Positions 33,999 to 45,711 of a stretch of 64,000 nucleotides of DNA are shown here, piece after piece. Where the stretch lies: contig OX155951.1 of the NCBI GenBank assembly GCA_944548615.1, positions 19,130,789-19,194,788 on the forward strand. The letters run 5' to 3'. This DNA comes from Micropterix aruncella (lineage: Eukaryota > Arthropoda > Insecta > Lepidoptera > Micropterigidae). The first letter of the stretch is position 1, and every line of letters starts with the position of its first letter. Position numbers and translations under genes: made by a program. The notes under the pieces were generated by a model, which saw only the letters and a list, made by a program, of their open reading frames with translations, did not search any database and was not told the origin of the DNA.

Positions 33999-34283
33999 TT
34001 GTTTTTTCTGTGTGGTAGGTTTCTAGGGATGTAACGATTATTGATTTACCGACTACGATTCAGTTTCGGATTATTGTCACAGTTGTGATATGATTCCTTC
34101 ATCATGCATCTGTACAAAATATGACTGTCGCACAGTACCTTTTTTCTGTGTGGTAGGTTTCTAATAAGGATGTAACTAAATCATTTACCGATTACGAATC
34201 CTATTTTAATTCTTGTCACAGTTTTGATATTATTCATTCATCATGCATAAAACTGTGCAAAAAATGACTGCTGCACAGTAGAT
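33999..34283. repeat. Two tandem copies of about 135-140 bp
   Basis: TTTTTCTGTGTGGTAGGTTT begins both units (about 33999 and 34139). Each continues through GATGTAAC, a TTACCGA-TACGA block, TCTTGTCACAGTT-type sequence and CATCATGCAT. The copies differ by several substitutions and indels. The first unit contains the possible left end of the hAT-like element. Confidence 0.75.
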
Positions 34284-35454
34284 AACTTCCGTGTCGTAAT
34301 ATTCATACCTACCTACATAAGAAATTTATTTAATGTGTGTTTTTATTAACGTACTTATTATCTTTTTTTTTTAAATGGAACTGCTTTATTCCAAAAAAAC
34401 AGGTTTTTCATGTTCTTTTTAAAAACCTAAATTTAAAATCTGACCATGAATGTCTTATATCAGTTTGATTACCATTTGAAAAATAAAAATATTTTTTGCA
34501 ATGGTAAAAAAAACAATTTTTGAAATATTGAATTGCAGATGTTTCTACCGCTTTAGAAATGACAATATAATAACGAGCGTAATTTTGTCTGAAACAAAAA
34601 AAAGTAAACTGAGATATTAACTTTTACTCGTGTAGGTATTTTGTAGATGAACTAAAAAAATAACTAAAAGGTATTTTCATAATTTTTCAAGGATTTAAAG
34701 AAATAAAATCGATTTTCGCCCCAAAATTTTGTTTTAACTAGTAAAGAAAATAATATTTAATTTTTTAGTTTATATAGAAGAGAAATTAATAATCTTTCTT
34801 TTTTTTGGAACAACTCGATCCGTCAAGTAGTCTTTTTTATCACCAGCGCAAAACAAAAAAAAGAGTTTTTGAGAAAAACGCGTTTAAAGTTTTCTATACA
34901 GAAAATTAGTAAGTCTTTTTACACTTATAGCAATCTGAGACTATCAGCTATTTCAGAGGTAAAAGATTCATGAATAGATTTTAACTCAAAAGTTAAAAAA
35001 AAACATGAAAAACATGTTTTTTTTGGCCGTCTAAACCAGGCTCCCCCCTTAAATTACTCTAGATAAGTCTCTTAAAATACTCTCTTAGATGCTACGGAAC
35101 GTAATTGGAAGTATGTATTTGGGTAGTGGTTAATATTGCGCCAATATTGTCGCGGTCAGAGAGTTCGCGTAAATAAGACTCTACCTCATTTTGAGCGACG
35201 TTAATATTCGACAAAAGCTCCTGATAATCTGCCGCCCGATTAACTTTTTCGCAAGCACTACAGATGCGTTCGCCTATTAGTTCGGAGGAAACTCGACAAA
35301 TTCTTATTATATCAGCATGTTTGAGATTATTTTTTTTAATAAGATTTATCAGTGTTTTCTGTTTCTTTTGTTTTCAGACGGTAATCGCTAAATAGAAATA
35401 ACAATCGACGATTCCGATAAATCGGGAGCGATCGTAATCGGTTGCACCCCTAGT
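34023..35454. mobile_element. Possible hAT-like element
   Basis: The left end CTAGGGATGTAACGATTA (about 34023) and the right end CGGTTGCACCCCTAG (ending about 35453) are inverted matches of the AGGGRTGYAAC type seen in hAT transposons. Both are next to GTTTC sequences, but an exact 8-bp duplication is not clear. No hAT transposase is visible inside. The only coding-like piece is the minus-strand frame at 35092-35373. Confidence 0.35.
35092..35373 (-). CDS. Unrecognised conserved-looking minus-strand ORF
   Basis: Ninety-odd codons open from 35373 to a TAG at 35094-35092. The composition looks protein-like, unlike the AT-rich surroundings: NNLKHADIIRICRVSSELIG, then ERICSACEKVNRAADYQELL, then YLRELSDRDNIGAILTTTQ and IHTSNYVP. 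The CSAC pair could be half of a metal site. There is no methionine start, and it may begin as an exon at an AG upstream. I do not recognise the family. It lies inside the possible hAT-like ends, so it could be an element gene remnant or a host exon. Confidence 0.35.
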   Translation of the reverse strand, partial: KQKKQKTLINLIKKNNLKHADIIRICRVSSELIGERICSACEKVNRAADYQELLSNINVAQNEVESYLRELSDRDNIGAILTTTQIHTSNYVP

Positions 35455-36149
35455 TTCTAGCGTATTCAAGCATTTTCTTTAGTATGTATATTTCACAGGC
35501 GGACACAATAATACGTTAATACAGGGGAAAAAAACTGAAGAAAATTTTTATTTATTTATTTCAATATTACATATATCTTCTAAGGTTACATAGGAAAAAC
35601 AATTACTTTCTAGTCAAATAAAGCGACAAGTTGATTCACCTCAATCCCATGCAACCTGAGGCACGTCACACATCTATCTAGGCTTACGCCTGTGCCTCGA
35701 AGTAGCTTAAATTAAAGAAATTGAAATACATTACCATGTACAAAACTGTAAAAAATCATTTCTAAATTATTAATATTATTGTCTTCATTTTAGATCCCTA
35801 GTCAGAGAAACACGTAGGTACCAATGCATAAAATTGAGTCGTAGTATATATGTAGTAAAGTGGATACATTTGTAAATTATAAGTATACACATATTAAAAA
35901 AAGATTACATAGTAAGAAATACATACAATGCTTCTATATCTCCCACACTTATATGATAATAATAATGATTCACATGTCTGCTATGACATAATATTTTTTT
36001 TTGCCTAGTCACTTACCTGTGTCGTGGCATAAACTAAATTAATTAGACCGTGTTACGTTGACGACAGATCGACAATTCTATCAATGTGTATAAAACTAAA
36101 CGCGTATTTTTTATTTAGATTTTGTATCTAATTATACATGTTTTTGGAT
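35455..36149 (-). repeat. Minus-strand retroelement tail and unassigned DNA
   Basis: A TTTTTATTTATTTATTT run at about 35545 precedes a non-AT-rich stretch to about 35705 (GCAACCTGAGGCACGTCACA ... TAGGCTTACGCCTGTGCCTC). This looks like the 3' end of a LINE or SINE in minus orientation. The remainder has no gene. Confidence 0.4.
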
Positions 36150-36500
36150 ATTAGGCGATTATTATAGGAGATTATCCTATATGAAAAACTGAGTTAAAAG
36201 TCGTCTTCTTTTTTTTTTGATTTAGGACTTTGTTACTGGGAAAAAATATCTGAATATCCGAAAATTGAACATTAATACATTTTTCCTCGGTAACCATGGC
36301 CTAAATAAAAAGAAATGGCACAGTTTTTGTGTATAATAGAATAATCGTATCCTGTATAAAAATCTTATAATATTCCAAAACCTGTTTTTTTAGAAGAAAA
36401 GTCAACATTAAATTTAAAAAAATGTTTTTGTTTAGTTTCACTTACATATTTACTTACCCCCTGTAATGATCGACGTGCTGTTGCGAGCACCCCGTATAAT
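36150..36500. repeat. Dispersed repeat shared with 46.97 and 41.1 kb
   Basis: GGAGATTATCCTA, ACTGAGTTAAAAGT, GATTTAGGACTT.GTTACT and TTTTCCTC.G.AACCA occur in the same order at 36165-36300 and 46972-47095. A more diverged version lies at about 41105-41215. Non-coding. Confidence 0.6.
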
Positions 36501-39000
36501 CCAAGACCAATTGAATAATAATACCATTACAGAAATAAAATAGTGTCTGTTACTATAACACTAAAATTGGAGTTTCTTGTACCTACGCATTCAAAATTAG
36601 AAATTTTTATAAAGGATGCGCTTTCGGGTCCTGCAACGTCAAAGTGCAGCAGTGCTTGCTGCAGGGGAATGTGTGGCTAGAATATAAAACTTAACCACTA
36701 GTAAGCTGAAAAGTACAAGAATTTTGATGCAGGCACTAGGCTGGTTCGCTTGTATAACCTAGTCGATCCAATTTCGGTTGTCGGGGATCGACGGCTTGGG
36801 AGGGGGGGGGGGGCATCTTTAGCATCTCTATATATCTACGTGCCACCGATTATCATTTCGGAGTATTTGATAATCGCCTACATTTACATATGTCGATAGG
36901 TTAGGCATGGTAGTTTGTCTTTTGAGTTGTCAGTTTTCTATATGATGTGCGATATGTATTGGGTCTACACTGCATTTTGGTTAAAGCCTCGTTTTGTAAA
37001 ACTTGTGAAAACTATCAGATAGATTTACGTAATGAAAATCAGTGAAAATTTTCGTAATTGAATTTAATGGTATCACTTTTTCAGCAACTTAAAACATTCG
37101 TCTTCAAACGCAACTTGTCCAATCACAAAGTTAATAACTCGAATGAGGTTTTAATTAAATGAATTGTAACCTTTTCAAGGTGTACCAGTTTTTAATAAAT
37201 AAAACTCAACAATATTTCATTACTTTTTTCCATTTTTTTGTGAGTTTTACTGAAAAACTAACGTAATATTTTAACTAATTTTAGAGGACTGGTCAACTTA
37301 CTGAATTGACACAGTGATAAGGTGTTTTAAAAATCGGAATCTAAAAATCATAAATACATTTTGGGTCGGTTTTATCAATATTTCTCCGTGTATTTCTAAT
37401 AACATTAGAAAAGTAACAAATAAAACTTTAATCATGTGAATCTGTAGATCTTCATCTAACTATTATAAAATGTATAGTTGGAAGATTGTAATTATACATT
37501 TTTTTTATTATTATGTGCTGTTTTGGCGTTTCCGCATATATCTCCCCTTAAGTACATTATTATATTATGTTTTTTGGTTATTTGCCAAATGTTTTTTGTC
37601 GAACGTTTCTTGTCATTTGCGAAAAAATATTGTGGGGCATTCGTCGCGCGCGCGTTTCGCTCCTTGTGTCTGGTGCATCGAGCAACAAAATATACGTATC
37701 ACCTGTGGTCCCCGACTGTATGTAAGTCCGTCGGTCGGCTGTTGCATATTAGTAATCATTGGGCACACGAATACAACTAATCAGGGATAAAAACGTCTCA
37801 TTTAACACACTGAATGAGTTCATGCAGTAACAGCTTTTGTTATGGCGCGGCCGTCTCTTTCTATCTCTTGCTGTGAGTGCTCTCTCGTAGCAAATGATTA
37901 GGTCGATTATTTATATTATTATTTAAAAAAATTAGTTACTTGTCCGTTTTCTTACTTACTTATTTTTTTAAATATTGATTATTTTAATTATTTTGTATTT
38001 TGTCTGATTTTTCAATTCACGATCATTTTTAATTAAGACTGCGGTATGATACTGAACTCATTAGTTTCTATTTGTCTTTAAATTGGTAAGATACCAAAAC
38101 TAGTATCATGTAAAAATCTTGTTAATCTATTACTTACAGTAGTTTGTATATTACTAATTATAGTATATTCTGACACGTTCGCGGCGGTAAATTTGCCAAT
38201 TTGATATGAACGTAATATGATGGCCCAACAGATTCTCGAAACATATCCTAGATATGTCCCCACTCGACCGACCAATTGATAAGCAGGACGGTACTGGATT
38301 GCTCTTAATAATGCAGGAGGTGTATCTATGGTAACTAGATAAAATATCCTCTAGAGCCGGCACGCATAGACGGAGTGATTTTTAGATAACCTTACGGATA
38401 ACCTCAGGGAAAATAGCACCCAAATACATATACAAAATATATGTATGTTTATCCGCAAGGATGAGAATATGACTACGTTCTAAACATGAAGTGGGACCCA
38501 ACACTAGAGAAGAAAAAAAGGTTACCTCACCTGTGACTAAGGAGCCCCTAAACTGTTTGGAACGTCGTGATTAAAGAAATAATTATATCGGACAGTAAAA
38601 GTCGTTCTTTACTTGAATGCAATTTCGTAAAAAAATACATACGGACGAACTTGTCATAGCAAATATTGGTAATTAGTGATGAGTCATTCCTGGTTTTGAA
38701 CCCCACTACTCTACCTAGAAGAAATTCTGCTTGCTCCAAGATTATATTGACCACTCCTAGCTCTTTTTAATTGAAATAATATACCAAGATATCAAAATCT
38801 AGTTTCACTAAATTAATAAGCTTCTTATGTGTTACCAGGAAAAGTGTTTTTTTGGGGACGAATTACAACTAAATAAGCAACTTTTGATATACCTATATAT
38901 ATTTTTGATTAAAAAAAAACAAAAAAATCTTTTTTTGAAAAAAAAAATGGTTTTTGTTTTTTATTTTATTTGAATAAGTTGACTAGTAAATAAAGTTTGA
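36501..39000. other. Unassigned DNA
   Basis: Two and a half kilobases without a recognisable gene. A 12-G run lies at 36802-36813. A GC-richer patch with GTCGCGCGCGCGTTTCGC lies at about 37642. Open frames at 37470-37790 lack family resemblance. Confidence 0.4.
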
Positions 39001-39120
39001 GAAGCGTTTGAGCGCGCTGCGCCATCTAGCGGCAGGTAATATAACGTAGGTATATAAGCAATATTAGCGACATTTTACTTACCGCTAGATAGCGCTTCGT
39101 GATCACAGCTTTTCATACTA
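39001..39120. repeat. Hairpin MITE-like repeat, second copy
   Basis: GTTTGAGCGCGCTGCGCCAT, then CTAGCGGCAGGTAA, is followed after a short loop by the inverted TTACTTACCGCTAGATAGCG. It is the same family as 3323-3426. Confidence 0.65.
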
Positions 39121-39640
39121 GTAAATAAAAAATATATAAAAAAAAAACAAATAAAAAAAAAACAATTTAGTTTTTTTTTCAAGTTTTTTTTTTTTAATCA
39201 TAAGTTGCTTAGTTTGTTGTACTGAGTCACCCACTAAAAAATGCCCGCGCAGTAAAAACATATAGCGTCCGCGTAAACGTAATTTTATTATCTAATAGGT
39301 ATATCTATGCGCCAAGCTCCCACCTGCCCTTGCGCTAGGACGCAGATTGAATTGAAAAAATATATGAATGACCGATTCTCTGTCTAGTGCAAAGGAGCTG
39401 ACTCACAAAAGAACGGCTACGTACGGGTCAGGAGGGGGGGGGGGGGGGGTAGCTCATTCCAGAAGTATCCGGATTCTCGGAGTGATGCGGTGGAGCAACG
39501 GAGCCAAAGGAATGACTCGTCGGTTCGGTGGAGTGATGGAGCCAAAGGCGTAGCTGGGTCCTCGGAACTTGGAATGGAATGGCTATCGGTGCAATATTTG
39601 TTGGGGTTCAAATTCGGAGTACAACCCGTCTTTCCGGATC
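39121..39640. other. Unassigned DNA with a 16-G run
   Basis: The homopolymer at 39434-39449 is flanked by unique sequence. GGAGCAACGGAGCCAAAGG and GTGGAGTGATGGAGCCAAAGG at about 39490-39548 form a short imperfect tandem. No gene. Confidence 0.5.
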
Positions 39641-40095
39641 TGATCTTTTTCCTGACGTTAAAATTCTCTGCAAGGGCACCATTAGTTGACTTCTACGCGA
39701 TCCACTTTTCTTTTATCCCGCAGAACTGTAAGCTTTGCTGAAATTGTGTAATTGTTACGTATTTATTGCTGGTGAATTAGCCCTCTTGTCCACGCACGTT
39801 TTTTCGTCGTGAAAATCTACGGTTAATTCGCAGTAATAGGCACGGTCGTCAGTGTTGTATGGATCACTATGGAAGCTTGTCCACAGACACGGCGGCGGCG
39901 CCGTCCGTTTTTCCGACGTGTCCGTCGACAAGCTTCCATAGTGATCCATACAACACTGATGACCGCGCCTACACACGGAGAATTAACCGTAGATTTTCAC
40001 GGCACTAACGCGTTTGGACAAGAAAGAGGCCTTAGGGAACGTATTATAGTATTTTCCTGTCTTTAAAATTGTCTGCAAGGGCAGTATTGTCGTAC
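39641..40095. repeat. Foldback element with direct flanking repeats
   Basis: Inverted arms at about 39783-39884 and 39923-40029 share GTGTTGTATGGATCACTATG and TAACCGTAGATTTTCACG blocks. Outside them, TTAAAATTCTCTGCAAGGGC at about 39658 and TTAAAATTGTCTGCAAGGGC at about 40062 are direct near-copies. The whole unit may therefore be one larger non-autonomous element. Confidence 0.7.
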
Positions 40096-40300
40096 GCCCG
40101 TTCTCGTAGAGTAAACCGCTTTGGGCCCTGGTTTGTTTCGCGATCGCCGTCTGCCTGCGCTTGCGCCGATCAGCCAAGGTCGATGGCGAGGTGATCGTGT
40201 CCTTCCGCTCTTCTCCTCATGCCTCACTCCTCGTCCGTCACTTCGGCTGACGCGCGCTGCCGCGACCTACTCCTCGTTGCCTGTGTCGTTGCGACCCATT
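40096..40300. promoter_or_regulatory. GC-rich, CpG-containing block
   Basis: GC-rich unique sequence (GCGATCGCCGTCTGCCTGCG, TTCGGCTGACGCGCGCTGCC) contrasting with its AT-rich surroundings. It may be a 5' UTR exon or regulatory region of usp, about 6 kb downstream, or repeat-derived. There is no firm evidence either way. Confidence 0.2.
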
Positions 40301-41400
40301 TTCATTCGAAACGATTGATATTATATTTAATTGCGCAAGTAGGTATGTACTTACAAAAAAATACTAGTCTGCGCTGGTACCCGAATTCTCGGCGGCTTCT
40401 GACTACAAAATCATCGGCGGCGGCGGCATTTCGGGGTGTAACCGGCGTGGAATTAATTGTTTGTGGGTAGTTATACACCGTAAGTTTTTTATTTGCGGCA
40501 TCCTTAAAGTGGGTGAATTAGTACGAGCAAATAAACAACTTTTGATAAAAAATTGTGTTGAAAACCAGTTTTTTTTTAGATTTGAACAAGACTGTGACTG
40601 TACAATATGGCGAATATTGTTTATTCGCGATATTTTACCTAGCGTCAGATGATGCAGCGCGTCTAACGCTTTTTTATATTTTTTCGAAAGAATATTTTTT
40701 TCAAAATTAAAAATAAAAAAACAATTATTTTTGCAAATGATTTTTGTTCCCACTGATTCACCCACCTCAGGATGCCGCTAATAAAAAAACTCACCTTGTA
40801 TACCTAAACATATAGTTCCTGTTATCTCCATTACCATCTTACATGATGGTATCTCCATTATCATCAATACGATCTTACGTGACATCTACCTCATATGGTC
40901 TTCGGAGAATTATTACCCCTTTCCAGCACACATACTCCACTGTATACATTTTATAAACGAAAGGCGTTATTTTCCTCTTGCTTTGAAATAAGTTGACTGT
41001 GTTCCACGAATGTATTCTCTAGATATTGGTCAACCTTTTCTAATTTAAAACGCGTTTTTTAAATTTTGATATTTATATTATGTTTATTTAACTGCACAAA
41101 AAAGTGAGTTGAAATGTTTCGAAACGTTTTATGATTTAGGTCTATGTTTCCGAGGAAAAACATCTTTTATGGTCATATTTGGATATTCAGTATTTTTACC
41201 TCGGTAACAAAGGCATATATAAAAAATGTAGATGGTCTTGTGCTCATTTTTTTACGTAGAATATTGGCATATAAACAAAAACTAGGTACCTAATGTAAAA
41301 AACCAGTCTATCCAAATTTCGTGTGTAGAAATCACCTACTCGTCTGCTGCTCACCAATAAAAACTAAACCTGTATAGTAGCTGAAAAAATTGACTATCCG
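40301..41400. repeat. Mixed repeat remnants
   Basis: The half-hairpin at 40610-40665 (AATATTGTTTATTCGCGATA, TTTTACCTAGCG) and the right end CTAATAAAAAAACTCACCTTG at about 40778 match the MITE at 3.3-3.55 kb. A diverged copy of the 36.2-kb repeat lies at about 41105-41220. AATAAAAACTAAACCTGTATA lies at about 41356. No gene. Confidence 0.5.
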
Positions 41401-42145
41401 AAATGGACATTATTTAATATAGAAGTAGAAAGAAATGCTTCTAAACGAGAATAATATAAATGAAGCAAAAGAAATAAACGATAATACGCGAAATACGCCT
41501 AAGTGGTCTTTTAATTACATTTGTAACCAGGAACAAACACATGGTTATGGATATCCTTTTTAGGTAGGTGTGAAATGCATAAATCGCTACCTCAGAAGCA
41601 TAACACTGTAAGTGCAAAAACGTGATTTTACAGGAGAGCTGTTTTCACTAAAATTTTGACGATGGTAAATATTCAAAGACGTCAAAATAATAAAATAATT
41701 TTAGATAATACCAAATAATTGTGTTTATACGAAAATGTATTTCATTCGCTAATACATTTCGGTTGTTATACCGTGGAAAAGTTTGTAGATTTCATTATAT
41801 TCCAATGATGAAAAAAACCTAGTACACTTACATTAAAATGCTTCGAGAAAGAAATCTTATGTGATAGTAAAATGGCATAACATACATCAAGTAGACAAAA
41901 CAAACAACATTATTTCGGCAAGCAATCTTTAATAAAATAAAAAAATAATAATTTTAAACACATGTTTTGTGTAGACCTAATGTTACCAGAAGAAATAATA
42001 AAAAATATAATAAAAGTTATGAACTTAAACTTAAACTTAAAAAGTTATGTTGTTCCTAACGCAACCAGAAAAAAAATCCTAAAAAATATTATAAAAGTTA
42101 TAAACTTATACTAGTATACTGTGATAGGTTTTTAGAAGTTCTTCT
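41401..42145. other. AT-rich DNA with a short tandem
   Basis: Two related units of about 70 bp at about 41980 and 42049 share an ATAAAAGTTAT.AACTTA.AC core. There is otherwise nothing recognisable. It follows the 3' end of the DUF7869-type gene. Confidence 0.5.
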
Positions 42146-45101
42146 TTAGTCTAATGCAATGTCTTCTTCATTGTTTCCATGTCGTAGATTCACATAGAAA
42201 TTTTTTATCACAGGATCAGATATCCATTTTGTTAGAGTGATCAGATCATTGTACTTAGCTGTATTTATTTTTCGGGTTGTCGTGCTAACAACTGGTATTA
42301 TTCTTGGTAAATGCAGAACTTGTCTAGTATTTCTTCTCAGATCAATTTTTGAGAAGTGTTCCTGTTGGAATGAAGTTTTATAGAACAAGATACCATTACT
42401 TTCTTTGTTAGCTTGTATCCAAACACATTTCCAAATGGAGAAAACTTCCCCATCAGCGTTCTTACGTCGGTTACAGAAATCTTTCTCTAAGCTCTTCATA
42501 TCTTTGATATTTTCTAGCCTCATACCATGGACAATGAGAGGATCCTTATGTTTACATATTCTCACAAATTGCTCCCAGTCACGCGGTACTTCAATATGGA
42601 AGCTTGTCAGCTGTTTTTTTTCCTCTCTATTATAGAATGAATAGTATCGGCCTCCAAATGTGTATGCCCACGGAGTAAATATTTGTGGTTTATGCTTTTT
42701 AGGTTAGTGTATTCCAACATCCAGAAGTACGCATAAACCAAAAATATGTTTTTGTTCTGGGCAGCACTATTATCTGACCAGATGGTAAGTTCTTCGGTTA
42801 AGTGTCTGTTTAGCTGTTGCCCGTCTGTATTGGCATCATCAGCAGTGGTTCGCGGCTGTACCACGTCCAAATAATTTAATGCCCATTCTAAGACACAAGA
42901 GGCCACTTCGTTGGCGCCACGACCACCCTGTGACTCGTCCCACATCATACAGTAACCCTTATTTAAAACAGCATCAAAAATGGTTTCATTTAGTTGCCAC
43001 AATTTTCTCAAATAAAAGGATTGGCAATTCGTCAGGAGGGGCGTAGGTAGGCATTTTTGCAGGTCCATCATTATGGTTTTGCGTTTCCCATAAGATTGTC
43101 TTGCTTCATCTTTATCTGTTTTTTTTATTTTATACCTCATAGAGGCGTCATCAAGATGGTCTTTCTTTTGGTTTTCGATACCACTACGTTCCGTGTCTTC
43201 AGTAAGATGCTTCAAACGCACCAAGAACTGGTCGCATGTGTCACAAGTATCTGTGTTTGGAGAGTGAAAGGCTAGGTTAAAGTGCTCATTAAATACTTTT
43301 CGGTACAGCCATTCCTTGCCAATCAGATTTTCCGGAATTCTATCGGTTTAGCATGTCTCAATATACAGTGAATACATTTTTGATATATTTAGCTCAGGAC
43401 CGAGATAGTTACGGGAGCTCCGATCTATTGAGTAGTGTGATGAGTATGTCGGGAAAGATAAAATGTGTGCTTTAATGTTTTCAATCACAACTTCTGGTGT
43501 TTTATTTGATGGCTCATGTTGCCCCCTTTTATCAGGTGCAGTTATCATTGTATTTACAATGGTTTTTTTCAGTGTTGTGCTTATGAACTGTTCTGAAATA
43601 GAGAAGGTAGCCAGAAACATTTTTTGGCATATGCGAATTTTTACGCCATTGACAAGAAGAGAAAATTTTCTCGTATTTGAACGCTTCGAAGCGGATCCGT
43701 CAGTACGTTTTCGAGGTCTATCGACAGCGTCGACATCAACGCACGATACGATGAACTGTCTTCTTTGTTCCCAAGATGGCATTTGCCAAAATGCTTGGAA
43801 TTGTGTTTGTCTGTCATCATAATTTTTGTACTACATTTGAACCTACATGTACCCGGACAAGGTGGTTTCATGACTCTTTTTCCTATTATTTTCTCACTTT
43901 TATTAGCAGCCGATTTATACTCTTCACCCACAAGTCTTTTCTTTTTTGCTACTTCTCTCTTCCAACTCTGCCGATTACGGACTCTTTTTTTAGACTTTTT
44001 CGGTATTTCGTTTTGTTCAGTTACTCCAACAGTTTCAGTGCCGGGACCTTCTATGTTACGTAAGTCATCGCTTTGAGTCGGGCCAGGAGTAGTTAGAACT
44101 AGAACCTCACCAGGAGCTTCGATGCAGGGACTTTCTGTGTTACGTAAGACGTCGTCAGTCTGACCTGTGATGTTGCAATCTCCTGCGTGGACTAAATCGG
44201 GAGAAATAGAATCAGAAGAGCTTGTTGATACCGTTCGATTCCTTGGACTCCAGCTGGTTGTATCATCGGTTGAATACGGATAGTGATTTTTGGGTGATAG
44301 TGGAGACGTAGACCTGCTTAAGTCCTCAAAACAGCTTCGAAGGTCTTCATGTTTATTAAATTCATCCAAAAACTTAACTTGATCTTCTGTCAATGGAGAC
44401 GAGTGTCTTTTATCCGATGGTCCTGGAACAATAACATAGTGAACTGCGACAAACTATTTAAATTAATGTATATTTAAAAAAAAAAACTAAATATAATAAA
44501 AAATATTATTTTATATATTATTTTAAATACATAATGATTAACTTGTGCAGAGAAGGCTAAATAATAAAAATACTTCCAAAGAAAATTTAAATTTAATGGA
44601 AATTAAAAAATTTAATTAGTTACTTAATGCATGGGTCAAATGCCCTATTTAATGTAGTAATAAAAGCATTTGTAGTAGAATACTCGACCTTGACTGAACC
44701 CAGACGTCCCTCTAGAAGCAAGGCTGACTGACTACTCTAAACACTATACATTACAAACACCTGTACACACTTTAACAACGTTTTCATAATTTATTCGAAA
44801 CTAAATATTATTATTCATTATACATTATTATACCTTCACGTCTATGCGGATTGACACATAATGGGCAAAGACAAAAGGACTGAATTAAATTGTGGCATAT
44901 GCATTCTGTTTACTACAGCTGGAATGCCGAATTATACGTAAAACACCATTCTAACCTCAAAAATAACCTTAAACACTGCGATACAAACTTTTATAGGTAA
45001 ATAATATTAATAAAATCATAACATTTACCTTCGTCCTCATCCTTGTCGAGTTCTCTAGCCATGTCAACCAGCTGGTGACCTCTTGTACGACGACGGGACA
45101 T
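42146..45101 (-). pseudogene. DUF7869-type, probably transposase-derived gene (broken)
   Basis: Two-exon gene structure on minus. Exon 1 is 45101-45029 (MSRRRTRGHQLVDMARELDK...), donor GTAAAT. The intron is 44423-45028. Exon 2 starts at 44422 after TTGTTCCAG and joins in phase (GPSDKRHSSPLTEDQVKFLD). A Ser/Pro-rich N-terminal region and a basic stretch (KKSKKRVRNRQSWKREV) come next. The DUF7869-like core then shows FQAFWQMPSWEQRRQFIVSC, GYCMMWDESQGGRGANEVAS, WSDNSAAQNKNIF and YLLRGHTHLEADTIHSIIER. The WDE, WSDN and HLEAD motifs resemble a DDE-type catalytic set, so a DNA-transposon origin is likely. Lesions: a frame change near 43800, TAA at 43348-43350, and a frame change in the A8 run near 42618. 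No terminal repeats found. Confidence 0.7.
45029..45101 (-). CDS. First exon of the DUF7869-type gene
   Basis: 73 nt from ATG 45101 encoding MSRRRTRGHQLVDMARELDK and four acidic codons, ending G|GTAAATG. It leaves phase 1, which fits the acceptor at 44424-44423. The exon would be missed without splicing, because another frame is longer here. Confidence 0.6.
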
Positions 45102-45711
45102 TTTTCACACTCGTTTATCCAAAACGCATAACCTCTATCTGCAATGAATGACAGCTGACTAACAACGCCTAATAGTGTATGTAACACGATAGTACTCAGA
45201 AAGAGAAGGCACGTGGCGCAAATAATACAAACGTTTAGAGGCATATTATTGTATGTGCAGGTACAATACTATGCCTCCCAAAATGTTATTAATATTTCTA
45301 AGTACTTACCTAGCAGCATAGTGCGGTAAGAGCAGTTAACTTATAACGCATCTGAAATTGCGAATGCATTAAACTGTAAGGCTTCTTGCAACGTTGTGCC
45401 TCCAACGTCCAAGTGTTAGATACCGCGTTATACAGTTGGCTATTTTCCTATTTTTTTAAGATACGCGAGTTACAATAAGATGCTTCGAAAGGAAAATTTT
45501 CCCTGATCATTTTGATGTACAAAAATGTTTTTGGTAAAAATGTTACATACAGTCTTATGCTTCTGAGGTAGGGAAATTAGGGTCGTTGATTTCGAATTTG
45601 AATGCAGCCAAAAATGCAATTGGCGCTTTCTTTTACACGAGCTTAAAACAACTGCAGTCAAATAGGTTCTACGCCTGTCTTCTACGCCTTAGAGATCCCC
45701 TTAGAATCTAA
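45102..45711. other. Upstream region of the DUF7869-type gene
   Basis: No further exon recognised. About 45545-45600 (CTTATGCTTCTGAGGTAGGG) is an inverted match to about 41588-41608 (CTACCTCAGAAGCATAACAC), so a repeat family is present. Confidence 0.4.

Noticed and set aside
34023..35454. Confident hAT transposon call
   Set aside because: The ends look similar, but no exact 8-bp duplication and no hAT transposase are visible, so it is kept only as a low-confidence candidate.
37470..37790. Hydrophobic open frames of about 100 codons that could suggest a membrane protein
   Set aside because: AT-rich sequence gives Phe/Ile/Tyr/Leu-rich translations; no conserved motif or exon boundary.
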